A stretch of 64,000 nucleotides of DNA from Paenibacillus sp. Soil750 (GCF_001428045.1 NZ_LMSD01000023.1:496001-560000), one strand, 5' to 3'; shown: positions 43,721-53,540, numbered from the stretch's first letter. Translations and numbers: made by a program. Notes: generated by a model from the letters alone, not told the origin.

Positions 43721-44644
43721 GTGAAGGCATCCAGAATCAGATTAACATTGCTCAAAGATATACGACGTGATCACTGGCTGTATATCATGGCCTTGCCAGG
43801 TATTCTCTATTTTATCTTGTTTAAATATTGGCCAATGGGCGGCATCATTATTGCCTTTCAGAACTTCCAACCATTCACTGGTTTCTTCGGAAGCGAGTGG
43901 GTAGGAGTGAAGCATTTTCATCGCTTATTCTCAGATCCTGATTTCTTTATGCTGTTGCGCAATACGTTAATGCTTTCGTTCTATCAATTGGTCTTTGCCT
44001 TCCCGGCGCCAATTATACTGTCCTTAATGCTGAATGAATTGCGTCGCGAGTGGTTCAAACGCTGGATTCAAACACTCGTCTATATTCCGCATTTTATGTC
44101 TTGGGTCGTTGTTGTCGCGATGTTTTTCGTTATCTTTGAATCCGAACAAAGCTTATTCCAATCCTTGCTTGCATCGCTAGGTTTCCAAAAGTTCTCGATC
44201 ATGATGGATCCCGAATTTTTCCGTCCCATGTACATTCTGCAAGTCATCTGGCGAGATAGCGGATGGGGAACCGTTATTTATCTAGCTGCGCTGGCGGCAA
44301 TAAGTCCAGAGTTATATGAGGCAGCCAAAATGGATGGCGCTGGACGCTTCCGTCAAATTTGGCACATCACATTGCCAGGTATACGCAGTACGATTGTGAT
44401 CCTGCTTTTGCTAAAAATAAGTGACATCTTGGAAACAAGTTTTGATCATGTCTTCAATATTGTCAACTCGCTGACGCGTGATGTCGGGGAGGTATTCGAT
44501 ACTTATGTGTATCGCGTGGGCTTAGTTAACGGGCAGCTCAGCTATGCGACTTCAGTTGGCCTATTTAAGGGCGTTGTTGGCCTCATTCTTGTCGTGTTAG
44601 CAAATTGGCTTGTAAAGAAATCAGGCGAGGAGGGTCTCTACTAA
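43721..44644 (+). CDS. Carbohydrate ABC transporter permease, LplB type
   Basis: The 307-residue CUT1 permease starts at GTG after GAGGGGG. It has about six membrane segments, KYWPMGGIIIAFQNFQPF near residue 40, and the EAA loop ELYEAAKMDGAGRFRQI. It is the third importer of the window. Its stop is directly followed by the start of the partner permease. Confidence 0.95.
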   Translation: MKASRIRLTLLKDIRRDHWLYIMALPGILYFILFKYWPMGGIIIAFQNFQPFTGFFGSEWVGVKHFHRLFSDPDFFMLLRNTLMLSFYQLVFAFPAPIILSLMLNELRREWFKRWIQTLVYIPHFMSWVVVVAMFFVIFESEQSLFQSLLASLGFQKFSIMMDPEFFRPMYILQVIWRDSGWGTVIYLAALAAISPELYEAAKMDGAGRFRQIWHITLPGIRSTIVILLLLKISDILETSFDHVFNIVNSLTRDVGEVFDTYVYRVGLVNGQLSYATSVGLFKGVVGLILVVLANWLVKKSGEEGLY

Positions 44645-45520
44645 ATGACGGATAAACGTTGGGGAAATTATTTGTTTGATGGAGTCAATATCATTCTGCT
44701 TACCTTGTTTGCATTAATTACGGTTGTGCCATTTATCCATGTGATTTCCAGTTCCTTTGCCTCTGTTGCCGAGTATAACTCACGATCGTTCCTGCTGTTT
44801 CCAACGGAGTTCTCCCTGAAGGCCTATTCGTACATTTTTACAACCAATGCGCTTCCCAAAAGTTTAGGGATTACCGTATGGATAACCGTTGCAGGTACAC
44901 TGACAAGCTTATTGTTAACGACGTTGTTTGCGTATCCCTTATCGAGGAATCGCTTTCACTTCCGACGTAGTATCATGTTTCTCATTGTTGTGACGATGAT
45001 TTTTCAAGGCGGTATGATTCCGGATTATCTTGTCGTGAAAGAGCTTGGCCTGCTGAATTCCTATTGGTCGCTGATTTTGCCAAGGGCGATTATTGCTTTC
45101 TATCTCATTATCATGATTAATTTCTTCAAGAACATTCCCGAGGAGCTTGAGGAATCCGCCAAAATCGACGGATGCGGGGACTTACGGATGCTTTTCCGAA
45201 TTATTATTCCTCTTTCCTTACCGGCGATTGCCACACTAACTTTGTTCTACGCTGTGCTTCAATGGAACACCTACATGCATGCCATTCTGTATATTAACGA
45301 TACGGAGAAATGGCCCATCCAGGTGCTGCTTAGACAGATTGTCATGGTTTCTCAGGCAGGATTTGTCGAGCAGGGCTCGATAGCCGGGGAATCTGCGATA
45401 CCCCCAGAAACAGTGAAAATGGCCGTGATCACGGTGGCAACTTTGCCGATCTTAGTCGTCTATCCATTTTTACAAAAATACTTTGCAAAGGGTGCGTTAG
45501 TTGGCTCTGTGAAGGGATAG
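44645..45520 (+). CDS. Carbohydrate ABC transporter permease, YtcP type
   Basis: The 291-residue CUT1 permease abuts the preceding gene with no gap; GAGGAGGG lies inside that gene. It has MIFQGGMIPDYLVVKELGLL, the EAA loop ELEESAKIDGCGDLRML, and the tail PFLQKYFAKGALVGSVKG. Confidence 0.95.
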   Translation: MTDKRWGNYLFDGVNIILLTLFALITVVPFIHVISSSFASVAEYNSRSFLLFPTEFSLKAYSYIFTTNALPKSLGITVWITVAGTLTSLLLTTLFAYPLSRNRFHFRRSIMFLIVVTMIFQGGMIPDYLVVKELGLLNSYWSLILPRAIIAFYLIIMINFFKNIPEELEESAKIDGCGDLRMLFRIIIPLSLPAIATLTLFYAVLQWNTYMHAILYINDTEKWPIQVLLRQIVMVSQAGFVEQGSIAGESAIPPETVKMAVITVATLPILVVYPFLQKYFAKGALVGSVKG

Positions 45521-45542
45521 TCGAAAGGAGGAACACGATCTA

Positions 45543-45938
45543 ATGGAAAAGGTTTGGGTAGCTGCAAAAGATGAGATCTTGGAAGGTACCTGTAAAATGG
45601 TTAAAGTCAAAAATGCCGAATACGGCATTTATAAGGTGAAGGGCGAATATTACGCATGGCGCAATGCGTGCCCGCACTTCGGTGCTCCCGTGTGTAAGGG
45701 AGTCATAACGGGGACGCGTCTACCATCTCTTGTCTACGAGTATAAGCTTGGGCGTGAAAATGAGATTGTCAGATGCCCTTGGCATGGTTGGGAATTCGAT
45801 CTGATGACAGGCGAGCACCTGGTTGATCCTCAGACCAAGCTTCGTCAAGGAAAGTTGGACTTCACAAGCGCGGGGCAGGAAAGTTTGGAGAAGGCAGAGC
45901 TGGATTTACAGACAGATGGCATTTATATGTGGGTATAA
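45543..45938 (+). CDS. Stand-alone Rieske [2Fe-2S] ferredoxin-like protein
   Basis: The 131-residue protein has a complete Rieske cluster site: NACPHFGAPVC gives C43 and H45, and RCPWHGWEFD gives C78 and H81. There is no oxygenase catalytic domain and no signal peptide, so it is a soluble electron carrier like the ferredoxins of ring-hydroxylating dioxygenases, or a small subunit of an unknown redox enzyme. It starts after AAAGGAGG, 22 bases past the permease gene. No reductase or oxygenase is encoded nearby, which makes its place in a sugar-importer operon puzzling. Confidence 0.9.
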   Translation: MEKVWVAAKDEILEGTCKMVKVKNAEYGIYKVKGEYYAWRNACPHFGAPVCKGVITGTRLPSLVYEYKLGRENEIVRCPWHGWEFDLMTGEHLVDPQTKLRQGKLDFTSAGQESLEKAELDLQTDGIYMWV

Positions 45939-45948
45939 GGGTGTCAAA

Positions 45949-45974
45949 GCGGCTATACTTAGACATACAGCCGC
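45949..45974 (+). repeat. Hairpin ahead of the binding-protein gene
   Basis: GCGGCT pairs exactly with AGCCGC around a 14-base loop, between the Rieske gene and the binding-protein gene. There is no T-tract, only CTTAAA. It may be a processing or stabilising element that raises the level of the binding-protein message. Confidence 0.4.
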
Positions 45975-46012
45975 CTTAAATAGACATGTTCAACAACTAA
46001 GGAGGAGTTAAT

Positions 46013-47512
46013 GTGAAAAGCAAAAAAGTGGTTAAGTCATGGGGGCTCTCACTCACGATGGTTCTAGCTGTTTCGGCTATACTATCGGGCTGTACAACAT
46101 CAACAGACACGTCGGGGACATCAAGTCCAAGTCCAGGTGGGAGTTCCGGACCTGCAGCGAGCCCGGCTACGCCGACAGGACCTGCTAAAGTGTCGATGTT
46201 GAATGTGTATTTATCCAACACGGCTCCGAAAGCAGATGGGCCTGTTGTCAAAGAGACAGAGCGCATCGCGAATGCGAAGCTGGATATTACGTATGTACCG
46301 TTCAATGTATACAGCGAGAAATTAAATGTTACGATGACTTCCGGTGAGATGCCTCAAACGATTATGGTAGAAAACCCATTCATTACCTCGGTTCTTAACG
46401 GAGTACGGTCCGGCATGTTCTGGGATTTAACACCATACTTGAATGAGTTTCCAAATTTGAAAAAATACGATCAGAACATCTTAAACAATCTCGCTATTGA
46501 TGGGAAATACTATGTGATTCCGCGTCCACGTCCCCTTGTACGGATAGGTACGATTATCCGCAAGGATTGGCTGGATAATGTGGGTCTTACGGAACCGAAG
46601 ACGATCGATGAATTTTACAACGTGCTGAAAGCATTTAAAGAGAAGGATCCGGATAAAAATGGTGTTAATGATACGTATGGCCTCATGCTCTATGAAAATA
46701 GTATCCCAGCAGATATATTCGCATGGTTTGGTGCACCGAATAACTGGATGGTAGATAAAAGTGGGAATTTCGTCAAAGATGTAGAAACCAAAGAGTATCG
46801 TGAAGGTTTGACCTTCCTTCGCAAATTGTATAATGAGAATTTAATTAATAAAAACTTTGCGATCGTCGTGCGGAATGAAGCTAGAAAAGATTTATACAAC
46901 AATAAAGTGGGTCTCAGTATCGAATCCATTGATGCTGTTGTGCCGTTCTACTATCTCCAAATGGCAGATACGAAAAATAAGTATCCAATGACGGTAAGTC
47001 CGCCTATCAACGGTAAATCGTATGCGGCTGCTGGCCATTTCGGCGGTGCTTTGATTCCGAAAACGAGTGTGAAGACAGAAAAAGAACTTCGTGAAGTTCT
47101 TCGCTATTTCAATACAGAGAATAGTGATGAAGCAAAAGCAGAATTTGTACGTATTTCCCAAGAGAATGACAAAAAGCCAGCGGCAGAGCAATTTAATGTA
47201 GACGACCTCAAAAACTTGATTACAACGGATGCGATTGTGTACCCAACAGGTACGACAGATACCGATGTATTATTAAAAAAACGGATGACAGAGCTTGCTG
47301 CCGCAAGCGTTCAGGATCCATCCATGGGTCTGATTTCGCCAACCCAAACAGAGAAGGATGCGCAGTTGAAAACCCTCCTCATTGATGCGCGGGCACAGTA
47401 TATTATGGGCAAAATCGATGATGCCGGCTTCGATGCGGCTGTCCAACAATGGAAAAAAGTTGGCGGCGATCAAGTAGCCAAAGAACTTTCCGAGCTTTAT
47501 AAGAAAAAGTAA
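46013..47512 (+). CDS. Extracellular solute-binding lipoprotein of the third importer
   Basis: The 499-residue protein starts at GTG after GGAGGAG. The signal ends in lipobox LSGC (C27), followed by a Thr/Ser/Pro/Gly-rich linker and a binding domain with IIRKDWLDNVGLTEPKTIDE near residue 182. It should deliver the substrate of the amidohydrolase/Rieske operon. A terminator-like hairpin follows, so the AraC gene downstream may have its own promoter. Confidence 0.95.
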   Translation: MKSKKVVKSWGLSLTMVLAVSAILSGCTTSTDTSGTSSPSPGGSSGPAASPATPTGPAKVSMLNVYLSNTAPKADGPVVKETERIANAKLDITYVPFNVYSEKLNVTMTSGEMPQTIMVENPFITSVLNGVRSGMFWDLTPYLNEFPNLKKYDQNILNNLAIDGKYYVIPRPRPLVRIGTIIRKDWLDNVGLTEPKTIDEFYNVLKAFKEKDPDKNGVNDTYGLMLYENSIPADIFAWFGAPNNWMVDKSGNFVKDVETKEYREGLTFLRKLYNENLINKNFAIVVRNEARKDLYNNKVGLSIESIDAVVPFYYLQMADTKNKYPMTVSPPINGKSYAAAGHFGGALIPKTSVKTEKELREVLRYFNTENSDEAKAEFVRISQENDKKPAAEQFNVDDLKNLITTDAIVYPTGTTDTDVLLKKRMTELAAASVQDPSMGLISPTQTEKDAQLKTLLIDARAQYIMGKIDDAGFDAAVQQWKKVGGDQVAKELSELYKKK

Positions 47513-47523
47513 GCAAGGCATAG

Positions 47524-47553
47524 AGGGGCGTATCTAAGGATGCAGCCCCTTTA
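47524..47553 (+). terminator. Terminator-like hairpin after the third importer
   Basis: AGGGGC pairs with GCCCCT, with further pairing inside (GTATC with GGATGC), followed by TTACTCCC. The tail is weak, so some read-through into the regulator gene is likely. Confidence 0.55.
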
Positions 47554-47612
47554 CTCCCTTCCATGATATGATGAATGGTGTAAGGAATATGGGGAAGAGC
47601 GAGGGGCTTATG

Positions 47613-49919
47613 ATGAGTAGATTCCAGACATCCAGATTTTTCAAAAACTTGGTATTGCTTAGCTGCATTATCGGGATACTGCCTGTTGTGCTTCTTGGCT
47701 ATCTCTCCTTTAATAAATCCTCAGCCATTCTGGAGGAAGAGATCATCGCCAGCAATCGACTCATCCTGAAGCAGAACAAGGAGAAAGTCGAATATTTACT
47801 TAAAACCATTGATACCTTAGCGACGCAAACGATTAGCGGAACTGTCATGACGAATGCGATTTCCATGCAGACGGTATTAGATGTGCCTTTTGACTACGAA
47901 TACCATGATCTCTTCGAGAAACTGCTCTATGAGCTTGTCCATATTCAAGTGTTTGAATTGGGTATTCAAGATGTCAATTTGATGAGCTACCGTCAGGATT
48001 GGATTGTTGAGGGTGGTGCTGTTTATCCGATGAAAGATCGTCCCTTGATCGAGACGCATGATAAACGTTTATATGATTTGCAAAAATTACTGATCTCCTA
48101 TCGTGATGATTCTCGTCGTTCTTATTGGAAGATGACAGAGGATGAGAAATCCGGTTATGTGTTTAAGCTTATTAAGCATATTCCGCTGAATGCGATTAAC
48201 CCAGATGGCATTATCTCGATCAATGTTCCCTTGCAAGAGCTCAGTAAGCGTCTCGCTGGTGATGTCAGTAAAGGACGTACCTTGATTATTGATGAGCTAG
48301 GGTCTGTCGTAGCCAGTTTGAACAAACATGACATCGGAACGAATGTGAAGGCCGAGAGCTATTATCAGCAAATTCTCACAAACGGTGAGCAGGAAGGTTT
48401 TTTCTTCTATAAACAGGATGGCCAGGATTTTGTCATTCATTATAATCATGCGCTATATAACAATTGGATTTATGCATCGATCACCCCTTTGGAGTATGTG
48501 ATGAGCAAATCGAATGGCATCAAGCTATATACGATTATTTTTGTAGCCATTTTGGTCACGCTTGTAATCACCACATCGTTCTTTTTTTCGCATAAGTTGT
48601 ATTCACCGATTCATCGGATTTATCGCTCTATTCAGCCGGATCACAAACAGAGGCAGAACAATGAGTTGACTTATATCAGTGAGCATTTGAATCATTTGAC
48701 GAAATCAAGTACGAAGCTAAAAGAGGAAATGGTATTTCTGCATAGTCAGACGCGTGAATTTTTTGTATTTAAGCTGCTATCTGGCGATATTCGGCTGGAG
48801 TCGATGGAAGATCAATTAGAACGCCATGATTTTCCAATACATTGGGATCGTTGGTGTGTGTTGGCCCTACAAATTGATACGTTGGAAGGGACGCGCTATT
48901 CCGAAAAGGATATGGATCTCATGCTTTACGCCATTCATAATATGATCGAAGAGATTGTCCCTCAGTCCATGCGGTTCAGCTCGATTGTTCAGAACCAAGG
49001 AGTCGTTCTGTTCTTAGGTGGCGGTCTAGAAGATGATACGCCACTCAAAGTGCAGGTTTTTAATAAATCGGAAGAAATACGCAATAGCATTAAGCAATAT
49101 TTGAATTTGAAAATAAGCATAGGGATTAGCAGGAGGTACTCGAATTTTATGTATGCGCCGCTCGCTCATCAAGAAAGTCTGGATGCATTGGCGTATCGCG
49201 TTAGACTGGGGTCTGAGTCCATTCTGTTCATTGACGAGGTGGAGCCTAATAAAGCACAGATGTTCCGTTATCCGAAAGAGCTTGAATTTCAGATTATGGA
49301 GGCTATCAAGCAGTCGAATGAAGAGCAGGCGCAGGAAAGATTACAGGCTATTATTGCTGATTTTCTGAAAAACCAGATGAATCACTACGATTATCAGCAT
49401 TTTATCGGACGTTTATTTAACAATTTAACTGGGCTTGTTCAGGATGCAGGTGAATCGGTACAAGAAGTTTTCCAAAAGGAGATTTTTACCTCGGAAATAT
49501 TAATTCGCATGCATTCGGCTAAGCAGATTGAGGAGTGGTTCTGGAAACAGATTATTCAACCGCTTCTTGCATGGACTGAGGAGCGTCAGCGTAAGCAGGA
49601 TGTGAACATTTCTAATCTGATTATTTCAGAGATTGAGCAACATTTTGATCAGGATTTAAGTGTTGAGATGTTTGCCGCGCGGTTTCATTACCATCCTAGT
49701 TATATTAGCCGTGTGTTTAAAAAGGATACAGGTGTTAATTTCTCTGAGTATGTGTCGAACCACCGCATAGAAGTTGCTAAACGCTGGTTGCAAGAGACAG
49801 ATATGAAGATTGCGGATATTGCAGAAAGGCTGCAATACAGCACTCCTTCAAACTTCAATCGAAATTTTAAAAAGGTTGTACAAGTAACACCGAGCCAATA
49901 TCGTGAACAATTCAAATAG
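47613..49919 (+). CDS. Membrane-bound AraC family regulator with Cache-like sensor
   Basis: The product has about 768 residues from ATG 47613, which has GAGGGG six bases upstream; an ATG at 47568 in the same frame has no ribosome site. The order of parts is: membrane segment (about 12-32), extracytoplasmic sensor region to about 300, second membrane segment (LYTIIFVAILVTLVITTSFF), a cytoplasmic middle part, and a C-terminal AraC domain (VEMFAARFHYHPSYISRVFK and IADIAERLQYSTPSNFNRNF). Such one-piece regulators sense extracellular glycans or their binding proteins and control the adjacent importer operon. The GH105-like gene follows 15 bases later. Confidence 0.93.
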   Translation: MSRFQTSRFFKNLVLLSCIIGILPVVLLGYLSFNKSSAILEEEIIASNRLILKQNKEKVEYLLKTIDTLATQTISGTVMTNAISMQTVLDVPFDYEYHDLFEKLLYELVHIQVFELGIQDVNLMSYRQDWIVEGGAVYPMKDRPLIETHDKRLYDLQKLLISYRDDSRRSYWKMTEDEKSGYVFKLIKHIPLNAINPDGIISINVPLQELSKRLAGDVSKGRTLIIDELGSVVASLNKHDIGTNVKAESYYQQILTNGEQEGFFFYKQDGQDFVIHYNHALYNNWIYASITPLEYVMSKSNGIKLYTIIFVAILVTLVITTSFFFSHKLYSPIHRIYRSIQPDHKQRQNNELTYISEHLNHLTKSSTKLKEEMVFLHSQTREFFVFKLLSGDIRLESMEDQLERHDFPIHWDRWCVLALQIDTLEGTRYSEKDMDLMLYAIHNMIEEIVPQSMRFSSIVQNQGVVLFLGGGLEDDTPLKVQVFNKSEEIRNSIKQYLNLKISIGISRRYSNFMYAPLAHQESLDALAYRVRLGSESILFIDEVEPNKAQMFRYPKELEFQIMEAIKQSNEEQAQERLQAIIADFLKNQMNHYDYQHFIGRLFNNLTGLVQDAGESVQEVFQKEIFTSEILIRMHSAKQIEEWFWKQIIQPLLAWTEERQRKQDVNISNLIISEIEQHFDQDLSVEMFAARFHYHPSYISRVFKKDTGVNFSEYVSNHRIEVAKRWLQETDMKIADIAERLQYSTPSNFNRNFKKVVQVTPSQYREQFK

Positions 49920-49934
49920 GGAGAGGGATCGCAG

Positions 49935-51386
49935 ATGAGACAAGTTCATTATTTTCCGGCCCTCGTTATCAGCGAGTCGAGGACTCTATTACCTGAGGGT
50001 AAACATATTGCTAGAGGGTGGCGTGCGGTACACCTGGGAGAAGGTCAGGAGCAACTTTCCTTGACATGGCAGCTGCAAGGGGATCAGTTAAAGCAATCAG
50101 CTGGACAATGCAGTCGTTTGCGGATCACCGTCGCATTAGATTATCGGGATGCCCAGCAGGTTGATGTGATCTTGCTTCAATCCAATGAAAGAATCGGAGC
50201 CATAGATATTCGGTACGCTTATGTATTTCAGCCCTTTGAACTTCTGCTAACGGCGGAACAGACTGCAGCCGTGCTGAATGAGGGGGTGCGATTGGAGCTC
50301 ATAGGTGGTAAGGAGCCGCTTTGGGTATTTGATACTCAGGATGATATGGCGGAACGTGTGCTATTCGTTCCTCACTTGTTGATGGGAGAACCAGATTCAC
50401 GTATCGATGAAGCTTTGAATACGATGCTTTCCCTATCCTCGTTACAACCCTTTGGCTGGATGGAGGGATGCGTGTTGGATGGGGTGCATAGTTTACAGTC
50501 GATTCTGGGGGAAGACCGTGTGAATCCCATCCTGGATTTGCATTTCAGCCAGTTTTTTAACGCTCAAGGAGATTTGCTCTATGAGGATTTACACGGTCAA
50601 CAGTCCGATGGTACGTTTACAACGATTGAAGCAACTCTGCCGCTGGCTGTCATTGCGAAATACCGTATGGATCATCCTGTGATTCTCAAAGCGCTTGAAT
50701 TTTTTGAAGCTGCAGGTCGCAGGAACGGTGGCGCTGTCATTGATGAGGACGTGGTCACAGCAGAAGGCTCGTATACGGTGGCGTATCCGCTTGCCGTTAT
50801 GGCGAGGCAATTCAACCGTCAAGATATGGCAGATCAAGCCATCGCGCAGATCCAGCTACGTCGAGATTGCCTGGCACGCGAGCAGCATGTGTTCCTGCGC
50901 TATCATCGGAATTCACAAGAACATACATTTCGCAGCTGGGCGAGGGCCTTTGCTTGGTACTGCTTAGGTTTGGTCAAGACTTGCATCGAGCTGAAAGATT
51001 CTCAATTCGCGAATCTGGCAGGAGTGGCTGAGTTAGAGGCGGAAATTATCCGCATTGCTCAGGTGGCCGTGGAGTGGAGGCAGCCTGACGGGTTGTGGTC
51101 TTGTTTCCTAGATGATGCCACTACAGGAATTGATACCTCGGGATCGGCAGGGATTTCTGCCGCATTTGCACTGGCGGCTAGTCATCACTTGTTACCGAAC
51201 GGGTACATGACGCTTGCCCGGCATAATTTCCTGAAGCTATCTTCTTATTTGACACCCGATGGTATTTTGACAGGAGTTGCCCAACATAATGCAGGAGGAA
51301 TGGAGCTGCAACAGAGCGGATATCGGGTACTCTCACAAATGGGGCTAGGCCATTGGGCACAACTTTATGCGTATTTGAGGTACTAG
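49935..51386 (+). CDS. GH88/GH105-like alpha/alpha-barrel protein
   Basis: The 483-residue protein has an N-terminal beta region of about 140 residues followed by an alpha/alpha barrel. WARAFAWYCLGLVKT resembles the conserved W-R-GW-GL helix of unsaturated uronyl hydrolases (YteR/YesR), and DTSGSAGISAAFALA matches their E/D-SGSA block. GH105/GH88 enzymes hydrate and cleave the unsaturated uronic acid left by polysaccharide lyases. I could not place the catalytic Asp pair with confidence, and the protein is divergent. No signal peptide is seen, so it acts in the cytoplasm, presumably on imported oligosaccharides. Confidence 0.72.
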   Translation: MRQVHYFPALVISESRTLLPEGKHIARGWRAVHLGEGQEQLSLTWQLQGDQLKQSAGQCSRLRITVALDYRDAQQVDVILLQSNERIGAIDIRYAYVFQPFELLLTAEQTAAVLNEGVRLELIGGKEPLWVFDTQDDMAERVLFVPHLLMGEPDSRIDEALNTMLSLSSLQPFGWMEGCVLDGVHSLQSILGEDRVNPILDLHFSQFFNAQGDLLYEDLHGQQSDGTFTTIEATLPLAVIAKYRMDHPVILKALEFFEAAGRRNGGAVIDEDVVTAEGSYTVAYPLAVMARQFNRQDMADQAIAQIQLRRDCLAREQHVFLRYHRNSQEHTFRSWARAFAWYCLGLVKTCIELKDSQFANLAGVAELEAEIIRIAQVAVEWRQPDGLWSCFLDDATTGIDTSGSAGISAAFALAASHHLLPNGYMTLARHNFLKLSSYLTPDGILTGVAQHNAGGMELQQSGYRVLSQMGLGHWAQLYAYLRY

Positions 51387-51504
51387 ATAGACCTACATAG
51401 ATTAAGCTAACGGACAGGTACTCATTTTATGGTAATATAGGAGTAGCTGCCAAGGGAAAAACAAGAGGGAGCTGTTGCGTTAAGTCTAAAGGAGGAATGC
51501 ATTA

Positions 51505-53439
51505 ATGCAGGATCTAAAGTTATTTGACCCCGAAGCCTTATTTGGACACTTATATAAAAATGCTCCGATTGGGATCGCTTTAATCTCTTTGGATCGCAAA
51601 TGGATGAATGTTAACCCGGCGGTTTGCAGCATTTTCGGCTATACAGAAGAAGAATTCATGAAATTTTCACTTGAAGATATTCGACATCCAGAGGATTGTA
51701 ACAAGTCTAAGGGGTTACTAACCGAATTATTGGATGGCGCCATCCCTTCATTTCAATTAGAAAATCGGTATTTTAATAAAAATGGTAAGGTTGTTTGGAC
51801 CTCCGTATATGTTTCATTAGTTCGTGATGAGATCGACGGGAAGCCTTTGTATTTTATTACCCAATTTATCGATATAACCAAGAACAAGCTAGCGGAACTA
51901 AAGCTGCAAGAAAGTATCGAACGGTATACGTCGTTAAAGAAATACAACCACGATGCTATAATTTCTTTTGGTTTGGACGGCATTATAATCAATGGCAATA
52001 ATATGGTGCAACAGATGACTGGATATCTCATTGAAGAGCTAATTGGTAGTGGAATGTCTAAATTAATTGGCGAAAAAAGTTCAACGCATTTGCTTTTTGC
52101 TTTAAACGATCATTTGGAAATTGAAAAAGTTGAAAAAGACATTACTTTCATTCAACACAAGGATGGTTATTCCGTTGAAGTGTTGGTGACGCTAGCTCCA
52201 ATTATCATCCAGTCTCAGACTATGGGCTTTTACATCATAGCGAAAGACATGACGGAACAGAAGAAGTTGATCATTGAGAAAGAAGCCGCTGAAAAGACGA
52301 ATAAAGCTAAAAGCGAGTTTTTAGCCATGATGAGTCATGAAATCCGTACGCCTATGAACGGGGTTATCGGTATGACGGATGTACTTTTAGAGACGGAATT
52401 GGATGAAGAGCAGATCGAATATGTACAAATTATTAAAAAGAGCGGCGCTACGTTGCTCATGATTATCAACGATATTCTGGACTTCTCCAAAATCGAATCC
52501 GGTAAGACCGAATTAATAGAAGAACCTTTGAATGTGAAAGATATTTTATCAGAAACGCTTAATTTAGTCATGTCTAAAGCTCTTGAGAAAAATCTGGAGA
52601 TCACGACATCGGTCTGTCCTAAGGTTCCTAGCTTGGTTTACGGAGATATTACGAAATTGAGACAAGTATTGATGAACTTACTCAGCAATGCCATCAAATT
52701 CACGCCAAACGGAGCGATTTCGATCAGTGTTGATAATGTGTCGCAAGAACTGAATTCGGTGCGTCTTCAATTTGCAATCAAGGATACAGGTATCGGTGTA
52801 CCGAAGGAACAGGTAGGTCGTTTATTTGAACCCTTTTATCAGGTTGATCATTTTATGACTCGGAGAACAGAGGGGACCGGATTAGGATTAGCTATCTGTA
52901 AAAAGCTTGTTGAGCTCATGGACGGTGAAATCTGGCATGAAGCTTCCAAAGATCAACCAGGATCAACATTCCTGTTCACGGCTAACTTGCGTGTCCAATC
53001 GAATCATGTAGACTCATCGCAATATAAGATGTGGCCCCAACAAGATGACATTGTCGAAAATTCAACGGAACACTCCTTGAAAATTTTAATTGCAGAAGAC
53101 AATGAAGTGAATCAAGTTGTCATAAAGAAAATGTTAGAGAAACTTGGGCACAAAACGACCTTAGTACATAATGGAAAAGAAGCCGTAGAAGCTGTTAAGC
53201 GTTTTCCTTATGATATCATCTTTATGGATATTCAAATGCCCTGGATGGATGGATTAGAAGCTACGAAATTAATCAATGACATGTTAAACGGTAAGAAACG
53301 CCCGTACATTGTGGCAGTGACAGCTCACGCCATTAAAGGCGACAGTGAGAAATATCTATCTGAAGGTATGGATGCATACATCAGCAAGCCGATCAGCATT
53401 AACGCGATAGCAGAAATCATTGATCGATATGAAAGATGA
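51505..53439 (+). CDS. Hybrid sensor histidine kinase (PAS-PAS-HisKA-HATPase-REC)
   Basis: The 644-residue protein lacks membrane segments. It has a PAS domain at about 10-135 (APIGIALISLDRKWMNVNPA, FGYTEEEF), a second PAS at about 140-255, a HisKA domain with H278 in MSHEIRTPMNG, an ATPase domain to about 495 (DTGIGVP, GTGLGLAIC), and a receiver domain with D575 in IIFMDIQMPWMDG. It starts after AAAGGAGG. The output partner is unknown, and no response regulator gene with a DNA-binding domain lies next to it. A terminator follows. Confidence 0.94.
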   Translation: MQDLKLFDPEALFGHLYKNAPIGIALISLDRKWMNVNPAVCSIFGYTEEEFMKFSLEDIRHPEDCNKSKGLLTELLDGAIPSFQLENRYFNKNGKVVWTSVYVSLVRDEIDGKPLYFITQFIDITKNKLAELKLQESIERYTSLKKYNHDAIISFGLDGIIINGNNMVQQMTGYLIEELIGSGMSKLIGEKSSTHLLFALNDHLEIEKVEKDITFIQHKDGYSVEVLVTLAPIIIQSQTMGFYIIAKDMTEQKKLIIEKEAAEKTNKAKSEFLAMMSHEIRTPMNGVIGMTDVLLETELDEEQIEYVQIIKKSGATLLMIINDILDFSKIESGKTELIEEPLNVKDILSETLNLVMSKALEKNLEITTSVCPKVPSLVYGDITKLRQVLMNLLSNAIKFTPNGAISISVDNVSQELNSVRLQFAIKDTGIGVPKEQVGRLFEPFYQVDHFMTRRTEGTGLGLAICKKLVELMDGEIWHEASKDQPGSTFLFTANLRVQSNHVDSSQYKMWPQQDDIVENSTEHSLKILIAEDNEVNQVVIKKMLEKLGHKTTLVHNGKEAVEAVKRFPYDIIFMDIQMPWMDGLEATKLINDMLNGKKRPYIVAVTAHAIKGDSEKYLSEGMDAYISKPISINAIAEIIDRYER

Positions 53440-53496
53440 AATTCATATTTTAATAACTTATGTTTAATTAACTATAAATGCTGCCCGATTGAAGAG

Positions 53497-53536
53497 AAAA
53501 AGGCTGCTCCGCAAAATAGGCGGGGAGCCTTTTTGC
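53497..53536. terminator. Bidirectional Rho-independent terminator
   Basis: AAAAAGGCTGCTCCGC pairs with CGGGGAGCCTTTTT, with A- and T-tracts on both sides. It serves the kinase gene and the convergent VOC gene. Confidence 0.82.
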
Positions 53537-53540
53537 ATTC

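Noticed and set aside
48061-48075. AAACGTTT text resembling the LacI operator
   Set aside because: It is inside a coding region, lacks the flanking TCT/AGA symmetry and is far from any promoter.
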